From Roseibium sp. HPY-6 (GTDB taxonomy: Bacteria; Pseudomonadota; Alphaproteobacteria; Rhizobiales; Stappiaceae), in the NCBI RefSeq assembly GCF_040530035.1, contig NZ_JBEWCD010000004.1:221193-285192 (forward strand): a stretch of 64,000 nt of DNA. The letters run 5' to 3'. The notes under the pieces were generated by a model. The model was not told where the DNA came from and searched no databases. It was given only the letters and a program-made list of their open reading frames with translations. Shown here in pieces: positions 39,806-49,179 of the stretch (its first letter is position 1; every line of letters begins with the position of its first letter). The position numbers were made by a program, and so were the translations under genes.

Positions 39806-42800
39806 TCACAGAACGTCAAATACACTACGTTCTGCCAATGAGACATGGCCTGTAATGTCCTCGCACCAAATCGACAAACCTCGCTCGAACTGGGCCTGAG
39901 GGTTGCTGATCAGGTCGAACAACTCTTGTTGTAGACCTGATTGGCCGATCTGTAGTTTGCAATAGGCCAGGTAATGCGACAACCGTGTCAGCTTGAAGAT
40001 TCTTTGATTCTGGTCATAAAACCTCAGGTCCAGATGGTTCAAAATGGTTTTGTTGTCTGTGGCGATCGACGCGATACGTAGCCGCCAGAGATGCGGGTCG
40101 AATATGTCATCCCCGTCCTCCACCGAACCTGGGTTCCAATTCGAGAAGCGGGGTCGCAAATAGGCTTCAAATGGCAACAATGCTTGCGCATCGGATGCAT
40201 ATCCAGCAGCTGCTACAATGGGCGGCAGCCTTAAAGAAAGCGCTTTGTAATGCGCATCAGGCGGAACGCTGGGGAACGGTGCCCAATTCCGGACGGTGCG
40301 AATAAGGGACAAGTAATCGGGATGTGGCAATATGTCTGTCCACCAATCCTGCGTGCCCGACAATGCCCTTCGATCTGGTCCTGCCATCCTCGAATACAGA
40401 AAGACATGCAAACTGCCAGTTGCGGGCTCTGCGACGCAGCGAACCATTTGAACAACCGGTGGGGTAAAGCGCCGCACGCGTTGACCGAAACTGAAAAGCG
40501 CATTTGGTGTGGTTGGTATCCCTCCCCCACCACTGATCACCTGCATCGTCGCCTGCTGAGAAGGCCGCAGCGCGCTGACCTCGTCACCGCGCTTGTCAGC
40601 AAATGTGGCGATCTCACCCCAAGGGCCCCTGCGCCGAACGTGAAAGGCCAGGCGTTCGTTGTAAGGCGAGCGGACAGTGGTTGTTGCGACATCCTGGTTG
40701 TTGGCGAAGGCGAGAGACTGGCTGGTTTCCTCCCAGATCATGGGGCTGTCTTCCGCGAAAATCGCGTCAAAATCCTCGCGTCGAAAGGTTTCAGGCCGGA
40801 TGTCTGGCATTAGATAGAACTGGCAGCGGCTGTCGACACGGTCGTAAATTCCAAGATGCAGGAACCGTTCGGAAACGTCCCATGCTGTCTCGCCTATAAA
40901 ACGCCAATCATGGCGGTAGGCTTGCGCTGGAGCCTTGCGTGAACTACGTAGTGCGCGTGCTTCGGGCGCTTCGATGTTGTTGGCGGGCAGGTATTTCTGG
41001 ACCCAACGCCCCGGCACTTTCTGGCGGGCCCAGGGCATCTGCGCCGTACCGAGAAAAACCAGGCTCATATCCTCGCGGAATTGCAATGTCCGCGGCAAAA
41101 TTGTGGATCCAGAGCCGGTGATATCTGCCCATTGGAGCCCTGCGGAATCGACCATCACACCTGGCGGAAAGTCTCGCCAGCGCCATGTGCGATCCATTGT
41201 CCCAAAACTTGCGTTGATCGTGTAAAGGACTGGTCGTTCGCGGCCATCAGGAGCATCACTGGCTACCAGCTTCCCGGTAACGGCAATGACTTGACGGGAG
41301 ACTTGCATGCGGCTGTGATCATCAAAACGTGGCGCACCATTGTACCAATGCTGACGGAAGGGACACCACCACTGTCGGATATCGAATGCCCAGTAGCGCT
41401 CGTTAAATGTCTGCGAGGTTTTACCCAGCATGCTGTCGACGAGCGCATAAAAGGGCTTGAGCAACGCTCTTGTTGTGGCGCTCAATGCACCTCGGACCAC
41501 CTGCCCCTGCGCCGAAAATCGCTTGGCCATGGTCCAGTAGTCGTCTTCCATCGACAGCACATGCCAACGGTCTGTCGGATAGGTTTGTTCGTCGACCCAT
41601 AATACGCCATAAGCGTCGCGCGGATCCTGCCCTTCAAACCTGATTTTGATCTTTGCCAGCATGTAAAAGTTGCAAGTACCGTCGACATAGCCTCCAGCAT
41701 CCTCGATCGGGCCAAAGATCGCTTGATACATGCGCATGATCCGAGGTCTGAGCGTATCCAATTCGCCGCCGATCGTCTCGTCGTAGGCCCGGTGGCGATA
41801 TACATGGCCAACCCCAATATCCAGAACGCCATCGATCGCGACGCCCGGTTCAGAGACCTCCTTACCCGTTTTGTCGTCCCAATAGGTGATTGCATCTTCG
41901 GTCACAAAGGGCATCCATCGGCGGGACACCCCGCTTGGGTCATAGGGCGGGCGTGGATCGAGCTGATACCATACGTTCTTGTGCACCCGCATCATCATCA
42001 CGTCAGGAGACAGGCCAAGCTCTTTGAGCGTGCGTGGTAAGGATTGGCCGCCGAGGGTCACAAGATATATCGATATGAAAGTTGCTGCCGCAGCAATCAG
42101 TCCGCCGAATATCAGCGTTAATACTGCCAGCGCCCAGCCGATCACTGGCAACCAAACGACGGCCCCCGCAATTGCCCCGGCAGTTACACCCAAAAGCCCA
42201 AAAAGAATGACCAGCACCTTGGCAAGGAACCCGGCCTTGATCCTGGGGATGGTGAAGGGTGCGGCGGAGGGGTGATTGTTGAAGTCAGGCAGCACTGGCC
42301 ACGCCATGCCGGGGGTAACAGTTTGCTCCATTTGCGCATCAAGGCCGTTATAGTAGCCGTCGATTGGGACATCGGGCCCGCCCCGTGGCAGGGTTTCGCT
42401 GTTCGACGGATCGACATGCAGAAACTCGTCGCCGATTGACATAAAGAAAAACCTGTTTTTGTCCTTCTGCTTGACAAAAACACGCGCGCCATTGGCAGCA
42501 ATCAGATCAAATTCCGGCGCTTCCTTCCATTCGCCTTCCCGGCGGCGCTGATAAGTGACGGCGATCGGAACACCTGCGGGCACCGGCGGCTCGCTCAGAC
42601 CAGCAACGTCCTGGTCGGGGAGGGGATCGAATACAACCTCGTTTGCTGGATTGCGAACCGTCAACCGATTCCCGGCCAGAAAGTACTGACAGGGGCCCGC
42701 TGAATCGTGATAGCTAAAGCGGTCTGCGACCAGCGAGGCATTAAAGGCATCGGCCCTGTCCTTGCGGTCCGTCTCAATAGATGGACAAGATGCACCTGAA

Positions 42801-42949
42801 CGCTGGAAATCCATGCCTTCTGGCGACTTTCTCAGATCTGTTCGAGCGCCACCCAGGACATCAAGGTCGCGGAGAATGGCGATCCGTTTTGTAGCGTTAA
42901 AGAGTGTGAGCAGCGCCAATAACAGCGCCCTACCGATTTTCGCAGCCAT
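39806..42949 (-). CDS. Giant orphan protein with two membrane segments
   Basis: A 1047-residue protein that I cannot assign. The N-terminus has a hydrophobic stretch (RALLLALLTLFNATKRIAIL) and could be a signal anchor. Two long hydrophobic segments follow at about 240-305 (LAKVLVILFGLLGVTAGAIA, WLPVIGWALAVLTLIFGGLI). The rest is soluble, beta-rich and full of Trp/Tyr/Phe with repeated motifs such as HVYRHRAYDE, FNERYWAFDIRQWW, GAPRFDDHS, and NFYMLAKIKI / CQFYLMPDIR, the latter two perhaps homologous half-repeats. No catalytic motif is evident. It is transcribed alone after an IstB scrap. A phage-like or surface protein is possible. Confidence 0.6.
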   Translation of the reverse strand: MAAKIGRALLLALLTLFNATKRIAILRDLDVLGGARTDLRKSPEGMDFQRSGASCPSIETDRKDRADAFNASLVADRFSYHDSAGPCQYFLAGNRLTVRNPANEVVFDPLPDQDVAGLSEPPVPAGVPIAVTYQRRREGEWKEAPEFDLIAANGARVFVKQKDKNRFFFMSIGDEFLHVDPSNSETLPRGGPDVPIDGYYNGLDAQMEQTVTPGMAWPVLPDFNNHPSAAPFTIPRIKAGFLAKVLVILFGLLGVTAGAIAGAVVWLPVIGWALAVLTLIFGGLIAAAATFISIYLVTLGGQSLPRTLKELGLSPDVMMMRVHKNVWYQLDPRPPYDPSGVSRRWMPFVTEDAITYWDDKTGKEVSEPGVAIDGVLDIGVGHVYRHRAYDETIGGELDTLRPRIMRMYQAIFGPIEDAGGYVDGTCNFYMLAKIKIRFEGQDPRDAYGVLWVDEQTYPTDRWHVLSMEDDYWTMAKRFSAQGQVVRGALSATTRALLKPFYALVDSMLGKTSQTFNERYWAFDIRQWWCPFRQHWYNGAPRFDDHSRMQVSRQVIAVTGKLVASDAPDGRERPVLYTINASFGTMDRTWRWRDFPPGVMVDSAGLQWADITGSGSTILPRTLQFREDMSLVFLGTAQMPWARQKVPGRWVQKYLPANNIEAPEARALRSSRKAPAQAYRHDWRFIGETAWDVSERFLHLGIYDRVDSRCQFYLMPDIRPETFRREDFDAIFAEDSPMIWEETSQSLAFANNQDVATTTVRSPYNERLAFHVRRRGPWGEIATFADKRGDEVSALRPSQQATMQVISGGGGIPTTPNALFSFGQRVRRFTPPVVQMVRCVAEPATGSLHVFLYSRMAGPDRRALSGTQDWWTDILPHPDYLSLIRTVRNWAPFPSVPPDAHYKALSLRLPPIVAAAGYASDAQALLPFEAYLRPRFSNWNPGSVEDGDDIFDPHLWRLRIASIATDNKTILNHLDLRFYDQNQRIFKLTRLSHYLAYCKLQIGQSGLQQELFDLISNPQAQFERGLSIWCEDITGHVSLAERSVFDVL

Positions 42950-43797
42950 ACCAAATCCCTTTATAAAATAACTTTGAGAAAAAGAGGCTGAGTCTCTTTA
43001 CATATGGCAACCCTAGCTGGTGTGGAACTACTATATCGCCCACATTACGCGAACAAGACATTCAAAACAGAACCCAATCCCCGCTAACAGCCCAACTTGT
43101 GCGACATTGAACCCTTCCGCGAGCTGCCTGCCGGCGCAAAACGTCATCTCTTACAACCGTTTATCGAATATAGCAGTTGCTATATCGCACCTCTCAGCGC
43201 CGCGATGCTCAATTCGACCAAGCGGAATTTCCACCTTTGATCGGTTTGCGAAGGAGCATTGAATTGATGTTCGGCGACGCGAATTTGGCAAGCATTTGGG
43301 ACATCTGCAAGGCAAGGGAAAGTTCGCCCTGCTTGAATGCCCACCGTTATAGGCATGTGAAAGACAAGGGTTGCTGTTACGTTGAGCCGGTTACTGCCTT
43401 CGCGTTCTTCGTCAAACAATTTGCTTACAGCTGACTGACCTGCATGACTAAGAATCCTCATCAACCCACTCGTAAACTGGCGAAGACCAAGCGTCGAGAG
43501 AAGCTTCAACCCAATCACAATGGTTCCTGTTTACACCCAAGGGAATTAACGCGGCCTGCTCGGCGTCGATACGAACTACGATTTAGCGGCCTCTCGCTGA
43601 CCAAAAAGGTAGGTTAGCAAATCTAGGTATACTACCGTCTCTAGTCTTTCCGCTTTTAGTCGCTCTTCCTAACTGGCGCGCACATTGAAATGCGATTTTT
43701 GGCGAAAACGGCAACCAACATCCTTTGTTCGGCAGGGCAGCGTGAGTTCAAACATCTTTATTCAAGGATCCGTGCCGACCGCCGGCGCTGGCAGTTG
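42950..43797. other. Intergenic, no gene recognised
   Basis: About 850 bases upstream of the giant gene. Composition is ordinary. Some 85-110-codon ORFs are open on both strands but none has an RBS or a recognisable product. It presumably includes the promoter of the giant gene at its left end. Confidence 0.4.
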
Positions 43798-44297
43798 CCA
43801 TTGTTGTAGTAGGCAGAGGCTTGGGATAACGATCGATGCCGCGGCTGTTGCATGGCATCATGGAGCGGGATTCCCTGGTTCGCTGCTTGTGTCAAAAAAC
43901 CAGTGCCCAGTGCGTGCCCACTAAAATCATTGGGATCCAGATCTGCGTCCTTGCAGAGTTTTTTTCAAAATCGCATAGATGGACTGCGGAGACAGCGCGC
44001 GCGTTTTAACGTTGCCCCACTGATCGATCGCCCGAAAAACTGGGCCGTCATCAATCCCGGAGGCGTCCAGCCAGACTTGTAGAGCATCGACAGGTTCTGC
44101 TAGCAGCAAAACATGGTTGTCGACTTGAGATGCGTCTTTCGGTTTGGGCCGGCGAAGGTGGATGGTGGCACAGGGGAGGGGAGGGCTGTTCGGCTGATCC
44201 GGATCGCTTGGCAGCGGATCCTCGAATTGGACACGGTCAATACGGCGTCCCGCAATTTCAGAAAGGCGCCGGCCGCCAGAAGCGAAGTCGAACGTCT
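43798..44297 (-). pseudogene. Degenerate tyrosine recombinase (C-terminal part)
   Basis: This segment is clearly related to 46258-46760, inside the intact recombinase gene, over about 500 bases on the same strand (shared TTGTAGTAGGC, GCTGTTGCATGGC, CTGATCGATCGCCCG, CGGATCGCTTGGCA, CGGCCGCCAGA). Frameshifts (for example an extra T in the run at 43962) and stop codons break it, and the N-terminal region is absent. The pair flanks the 44.6-46.1 kb cargo. Confidence 0.8.
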
Positions 44298-44636
44298 AAA
44301 GGGTCCGATCGTACGTACTAACAGTTCAAAACTTGAAGGGCCGCTGGTGGTACGAGCACCACGCGCTTGTATAGAACAATCGCCCTAAATTACGCGGCCA
44401 TCCTGACAAAACCTTTCTGAACGCAGCCACTATTAAAGTGCACACTCAGCACCGGTCGGGTAGCGCCGTCCTCATCCACGCAAGTAAAAAATCGCACCCG
44501 AATGAGACAAAGTGGTCAATAAGTCTTTGATTGAAAATAGCAGGTTATTTGTTCCCTTCATTTTCACCTTAAAGTTGATATAACCTAGAGTTGTTAAAGA
44601 AGTTGATCAAATCCTTTATAAAATTCGGAGATCGAA
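44298..44636. other. Intergenic, AT-rich toward 44.6 kb
   Basis: No gene. From about 44500 the DNA becomes distinctly AT-rich, the start of the low-GC block that runs to about 46120. Confidence 0.45.
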
Positions 44637-45101
44637 ATGGCTATATCACTGCGAGTTGTTGGAATTTTTTACCGTTCTGACGTAGAGTTGCCATCAGGCG
44701 GATCTGTAAAAGACGTACTTGATGCGGCAAGTGCGCAAATCACACCCGGCAATTCTTTTTCGTATTCAACTGTCACGACAAATGGAATGACCTCTCCCAA
44801 CATGTTTCGCGCATTTTATGAGGCGTCGTTCAAAAGCGGGTCCAGCGGTATTGAATACCCGAGCGGTGAATACATGCTCGCGGAAGACCTTTTGGCGCGA
44901 CCGGCATACTCGGTTTGGCAATACTATATTTTTGACGCAGATGGGAAATTTATAAATCGCGACAAAGGTTTCGTACCGTTTGACGACAGTGCCAACGCCA
45001 GAGTTGAGGACGGGCAGTCCGTAACATGGCGACTTGTAAACGTCCTTGCCGAGCCAACCACACGCACAGCGCCTAGATTGGTTCGCGCTTTGACTTCCTA
45101 A
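44637..45101 (+). CDS. Hypothetical protein in AT-rich cargo block
   Basis: A 154-residue soluble protein starting at 44637 behind a GGAGA-type RBS. Sequence such as LRVVGIFYRSDVELPSGGSV then KDVLDAASAQ, WQYYIFDADGKFINRDKGFV, and DGQSVTWRLVNVL suggests a beta-rich fold with a beta-grasp-like start. Not recognised. AT-rich and followed after 104 bases by a polytopic membrane protein gene, so the two may form a unit. Confidence 0.55.
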   Translation: MAISLRVVGIFYRSDVELPSGGSVKDVLDAASAQITPGNSFSYSTVTTNGMTSPNMFRAFYEASFKSGSSGIEYPSGEYMLAEDLLARPAYSVWQYYIFDADGKFINRDKGFVPFDDSANARVEDGQSVTWRLVNVLAEPTTRTAPRLVRALTS

Positions 45102-45205
45102 AGTTGCAACCCTGTCTTTAGAAGCAGCACTTAGTGGGCGCAATGCGCTTACTGAGTGCTCAATTTATTGCTGCAATTTTAAATTGATTGGAACCGTCAT
45201 TAGAT

Positions 45206-46120
45206 ATGCTTGGTGATTTTTGGGATGTTTTGACAAACGCGGTTATGTTGGTCGGGGTTGGAGTAACAGCCGACACTCTTGTCAGAAACTCGATAAGACA
45301 AAAGTACTCCGAGCTCACATTTCAGTATAGGGAAAATTTTGTTTCAGAATCTGCTCAGGTTATTGTTGACTTGTTTTCAATCGTTTTTGAGGGAAAAAAC
45401 GGTCGTATTTCGATTCTGCGATCATTGCTTGCTTCGTTGGTTTTGTTCCTTACGCTTTCAGTTATTGTTTCTAGTGTTGCTGGTCGAAGTTTAGTTCAGC
45501 TCTTCACAAATGCGTCTCCTGAAAACTTGATTGGTCTTGGTGCGGTCATTGTTGCCAACGGAATTGGTGACTACCTGTCGCTGATTCAGACTAAGTTCTT
45601 TATGAAGAAACTGATTGGATCGAACCGAATTGTTCAATTGATTGGTTTGTTAGTCGATATCGTGCTCACGTTCATCATTATCGCAGGTTTCATAGCGATA
45701 TTCTTTTGGACCCTTGCAAAGATAGATGGACGAACAAGTTGGGAAGGTTGGAGGCCAATTCTTTGGCAGATGTGTCACCAAGCAAACTCTACGTTTATCG
45801 TATTCGCAGAAAACCCTAAGGACTATCTCGAGACTTGTTCGCCGATTATGCGAAGCGATCCAAATATATCCGGCCCAGCTCCGAATTTTGAGCACATTTT
45901 CAATGCGACCGCGCTCTTGACAACATTCGCAACAACCGCATGGCTATTGTTGTTTTTTGTAGCGCAAGTCTGTTTGGGCCCGCTTCGTTTTTTGTTTGCA
46001 AAGTTCACCAAAAGCATTACCAAACATATCAACTACAAACGATTTCCGTTCTCTATTACATCGTTGTTTTTCGGTCTTTTTTATCTTGTACTGGCGCTCT
46101 TATCGACATTGTTGACTTGA
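45206..46120 (+). CDS. Polytopic membrane protein, unknown
   Basis: A 304-residue protein with about five or six membrane segments (for example LLASLVLFLTLSVIVSSVAG, LIGLGAVIVANGIGDYLSLI, LIGLLVDIVLTFIIIAGFIA then IFFW, LLTTFATTAWLLLFFVAQVC, SLFFGLFYLVLALLSTLL) and a loop at about 175-235 containing HQANSTFIVFAENPKDYLET. Not recognised. AT-rich, unlike the neighbours. Start taken at the ATG at 45206; an in-frame TTG at 45188 is possible. Located between the decayed and intact recombinase genes. Confidence 0.65.
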   Translation: MLGDFWDVLTNAVMLVGVGVTADTLVRNSIRQKYSELTFQYRENFVSESAQVIVDLFSIVFEGKNGRISILRSLLASLVLFLTLSVIVSSVAGRSLVQLFTNASPENLIGLGAVIVANGIGDYLSLIQTKFFMKKLIGSNRIVQLIGLLVDIVLTFIIIAGFIAIFFWTLAKIDGRTSWEGWRPILWQMCHQANSTFIVFAENPKDYLETCSPIMRSDPNISGPAPNFEHIFNATALLTTFATTAWLLLFFVAQVCLGPLRFLFAKFTKSITKHINYKRFPFSITSLFFGLFYLVLALLSTLLT

Positions 46121-46226
46121 TGACGCTTTGCCCCACTCTGACACCGTGCCTTGTAAAAAAGCGCCAGTCAATCGACGCCTGCGACGCCGAAGCAATCCGC
46201 CCCAAGGGAACCTCCAAGCGCTTCCG

Positions 46227-47435
46227 CTATGCAATAAGCCTTGCCGACTTCCGTTTCCCATTGTTCGCCTCGTTGTAGTAGGCTGACGCTTGGGCAAGTG
46301 ATCGGTGCCGCGACTGTTGCATGGCGTCCTGGAGCGGAATCCCCTGATTGGCCGCCTCCGTCAGAAACCCGGACCGCAGACCATGAGCACTGAACTCTGC
46401 AGGATCCAAACCCGCATCGGCACAGCGCTTCTTCAAAATCGCATTGACAGACTGAGATGACAATGGCCTCGCCTTAAGGTTCCCCCATTGATCGATCGCC
46501 CGGAAGACGGGACCGTCTTCAATCCCGGCGGCGTCCAGCCAGGCTTGCAGGGCATCAACCGGCCTACCGAGCAGCAAGACATGATTGTCATCTTGAGAGG
46601 CATCTTCCGTCTTTGTGCGGCCAAGACGGATGGTCGCACAGGGCAGGAGAGGGCTGTCCGGCTGATCCGGATCGCTTGGCACCGGCTCCTCAAACTGAAT
46701 ACGATCCATACGAAGCCCGGCAATTTCAGAACGGCGCCGGCCGCCAGAGGCGAAGCCGAGCAGCAAAACCGCGCGATCGCGCACATCCATAAGCGATGGC
46801 TTCTGGACCTCCGATCCTTCGCAGGTTGCCAAAAGCTGTTTCAGAACATCGGCCGTGACGGCTTTTTTGCTTTTCCGGACCCTTGGCCGGTCCGCAGTTC
46901 GAACGGCCAGTCGCTTGGCCGATCGAATTTGCGGCGACGAAAACGCGCCGTCCAGGCCGCGCCAGCGGTGCAATGTCGACCAGGTCGCCAACCGTCGTTC
47001 CACGGTCGCCGGCGCATGCGGCCGCCGGAGGCGGTCTGACTTTGGCGCTTTCAAGACTCTCAGCCTCTCGAGTTCTTTGGCAACTTCATCCGGCATGCCG
47101 TGCGCCGGATCAATTTTTCTCTTCTCCGGGTCCCATAGATGATGTGCCAAAAACTTGAGGATCAGAGATTCCGGCGCGGGCCAGGGCAGGGGAGCGCCGG
47201 TCGCTGCCTGGCACCAAGCGTCCAGATACGAAAAGTCCGAGGTGAGGGCGCGGAGCGTGTTTTCGCCCATGCCTTCCTTGGCCAGATGCCGGAGAGTGTC
47301 GACGTCGTCGTCTGTGAGGAGGTGAGCCAGCTGCTCGCTACGATCGGCCGGCAGGATGGCCGCTAGAGAGTCGAGTTTTTCCAGTTTTCCGGACAAAGCG
47401 TCGCTGGCAATGAGTGCAGGTGGGTTTTGAGACAT
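46227..47435 (-). CDS. Tyrosine recombinase/integrase
   Basis: A 402-residue site-specific recombinase. The catalytic region includes LLLGFASGGRRRSEIAGLRM (first Arg), EFSAHGLRSGFLTEAANQGI (H-x-x-R), QSRHRSLAQASAYYNEANNG (His and catalytic Tyr). An N-terminal SAM-like core-binding domain precedes it. This family sits beside RHE_PE00001-type genes on rhizobial plasmids and probably resolves multimers or integrates cargo. Start is taken at 47435 (MSQNPPAL); upstream in-frame starts extend to 47504. A lox/dif-like site lies 68 bases upstream. A dead relative lies at 43798. Confidence 0.85.
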   Translation of the reverse strand: MSQNPPALIASDALSGKLEKLDSLAAILPADRSEQLAHLLTDDDVDTLRHLAKEGMGENTLRALTSDFSYLDAWCQAATGAPLPWPAPESLILKFLAHHLWDPEKRKIDPAHGMPDEVAKELERLRVLKAPKSDRLRRPHAPATVERRLATWSTLHRWRGLDGAFSSPQIRSAKRLAVRTADRPRVRKSKKAVTADVLKQLLATCEGSEVQKPSLMDVRDRAVLLLGFASGGRRRSEIAGLRMDRIQFEEPVPSDPDQPDSPLLPCATIRLGRTKTEDASQDDNHVLLLGRPVDALQAWLDAAGIEDGPVFRAIDQWGNLKARPLSSQSVNAILKKRCADAGLDPAEFSAHGLRSGFLTEAANQGIPLQDAMQQSRHRSLAQASAYYNEANNGKRKSARLIA

Positions 47436-47502
47436 CGTTTTTCGCGGTGCTGGGCTGTATCTGAGCCTCATTATAGCGAGAAGGGCGCTGAAATCAATAA
47501 CC

Positions 47503-47525
47503 ATCGATAAGGGTTACTTATCGAT
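47503..47525. other. Candidate recombinase core site (lox/dif-like)
   Basis: ATCGATAA (47503-47510), seven-base GGGTTAC, TTATCGAT (47518-47525) is a perfect inverted repeat that extends to 11-bp arms with one mismatch (ACCATCGATAA / TTATCGATAGT). Two inverted arms around a 6-8 base asymmetric spacer is the architecture of a tyrosine-recombinase crossover site, and it lies between the recombinase gene and the divergent RHE_PE00001 gene. It could alternatively be an operator for the RHE protein. Confidence 0.5.
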
Positions 47526-47613
47526 AGTCATAGACTGTGTTTTTGGTGTATCACTGTACTGAAACTTTTTTGCTATATAGCGTTCATTAAGCAAATCAAG
47601 TAACAAAAAATCA

Positions 47614-48729
47614 ATGGCTTACGATCTGACTAAAATTCCGGTTCGCGCCCTGCTGCAGCCCATCGCCGAGGCAACCGCCGCACTCGTCCGCCTCGACGAG
47701 CGCCTCAAAAATTCACCACTCGGGCCCGGGTGCCTCGAACGGCTGCACTTCGTTGACGCCTGCGCCTCGCTCTGGATCGACGGCGAACTGGTTCATATGG
47801 AAGACCTGGTGCTGCACGATGCGTCCCGGGACATTCGCTCGCCAACCCATGAGCTGACCATTGCCCACGCGGTGTTGCGCGCTCGCAAAAAGATCTTGCG
47901 CCATCCACCTACTTGGGCCCTCAGCCCTGAGGGGTTTTTGGCGCTGCGCGGTGCCGAGGATTTCCAGGAAAAAGAAGAAGAGGGGAGGGGGGGCACCGAA
48001 GTTTCGACGCACTCGGATCCGCAGGTCGAAACGGCATCTGATCAGGTCGATCCGCTGGCGCAGGACCTGGCAGCCCTGGACGCGGTGCTCGAACGCAGCA
48101 CGGCGATTCTGTCCGGCGCACCTGTTCCCCAGCGTGAATCCCCATGGCAACGTGCTGAAATCGTCTACGATCCGGACTGGAATGAAGAAGACCGTTTGGC
48201 CGAATGGCGGGAGGTTCTGCGCAGAACAGAAAACATGCCGCCCGTTCTGCGCGCTGTCCTTTTGCTCGACGCCTGGAATTTTTTGGATGTTCTGGAGCGC
48301 ACGCCCTGGCTTGGCCGGCTTCTGGCCGCCAGCAGTCTGTTGGAAGCAGGCCTGACATCCGCAGGACATCTGGCGACGGTAAATCTCGGTCTGAAGCTGA
48401 TCGAGCGGGACAAGAGAACCAGCAGAAATCTGGAGACCCGGCTAACGGCGCTCTTATCCGCGCTGACCGCTGCGGCCGAGTTCGGGCTCAAGGAACACGA
48501 CAAGCTTGTGCTTGCGAGGCAGACTTTGGAGTATCGATTGAAAGGCCGGCGACGATCGTCAAAGCTGCCGGCGCTCGTCGATCTGGTGCTGTCGCGACCA
48601 ATGGTGTCGGCCAGCATGATTGCAAAGGAGATAGGCGTGACGCCGCAGGCCGCGCTACGCCTTGTTGAGGAGCTGAATTTGCGAGAGCTCACAGGCAGGG
48701 GGCGGTTCAGGGTCTGGGGAATCGTTTAG
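47614..48729 (+). CDS. RHE_PE00001 family protein (DUF1612 with C-terminal HTH)
   Basis: A 371-residue member of a family common on rhizobial plasmids. N-terminal MAYDLTKIPVRALLQPIAEA, HFVDACASLWIDGELVHMED then LVLHDASRDIRSPTHELTIA and WALSPEGFLALRG are the family signature. The C-terminus has a winged helix (RPMVSASMIAKEIGVTPQAA then LRLVEELNLRELTGRGRFRV) suggesting DNA binding. It is divergent from the recombinase gene with the palindrome at 47503-47525 between them, so it may regulate or direct recombination. Function not established. Confidence 0.85.
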   Translation: MAYDLTKIPVRALLQPIAEATAALVRLDERLKNSPLGPGCLERLHFVDACASLWIDGELVHMEDLVLHDASRDIRSPTHELTIAHAVLRARKKILRHPPTWALSPEGFLALRGAEDFQEKEEEGRGGTEVSTHSDPQVETASDQVDPLAQDLAALDAVLERSTAILSGAPVPQRESPWQRAEIVYDPDWNEEDRLAEWREVLRRTENMPPVLRAVLLLDAWNFLDVLERTPWLGRLLAASSLLEAGLTSAGHLATVNLGLKLIERDKRTSRNLETRLTALLSALTAAAEFGLKEHDKLVLARQTLEYRLKGRRRSSKLPALVDLVLSRPMVSASMIAKEIGVTPQAALRLVEELNLRELTGRGRFRVWGIV

Positions 48730-49179
48730 ACAAATTGCCTCGGCATTCGACGTCTACTTCGCGCCGACACTTCGGAAATTTGGTGCTTTCCGGCCCATCC
48801 CCAAAAGCATACGTTTCTTGAAGCTCGAGTAAGGGTCTGGGAAGGGCGGCAAGCGGACCTTCGTTGCACTCGGGGCGAAGGACCGCTTAGCGGGACAGAG
48901 CTGCTGGAGTTCATCCGAACACCCATTACTTCGGTTGCAGGATCCCCGCCCTTGTAAAAGCGCGCGACGTAATCGACATCGGCCGCGTCCACCTCAGCCT
49001 CCAAAGCCGCGACAAGGGTAGGGACGCCATATGGGGCTCACGATGTACTCCCAAAACAGCCTCCATTCCCAAGTACGCAATGGGCATGAAATCCGACATA
49101 AGGACAAACGTGTAAATGTGAGGCGTCCTGAAAAAAGCTGCGGGTTCGCTGAACAGCGACCATGGCTGCACTGTAGTGA
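48730..49179. other. Intergenic with gene remnant
   Basis: Apart from the possible alkylation-repair fragment at 48928-49080 I see nothing. The right end abuts the SbcC-like stop codon. Confidence 0.4.
48928..49080 (-). pseudogene. Possible DNA alkylation repair (AlkD-like) fragment
   Basis: In one minus-strand frame ALEAEVDAADVDYVARFYKG then GDPATEVMGVRMNS resembles the N-terminal region of AlkD-type alkylation repair proteins (xxRFFKxGxGEY...LGVR). Neighbouring frames add only short ORFs and nothing family-like follows, so at most a 50-codon remnant survives. Confidence 0.35.

Noticed and set aside
48928..49080. Intact DNA alkylation repair gene upstream of the SbcC-like gene
   Set aside because: Only about 50 codons look family-like, in one frame, with no start or continuation; listed only as a possible remnant.
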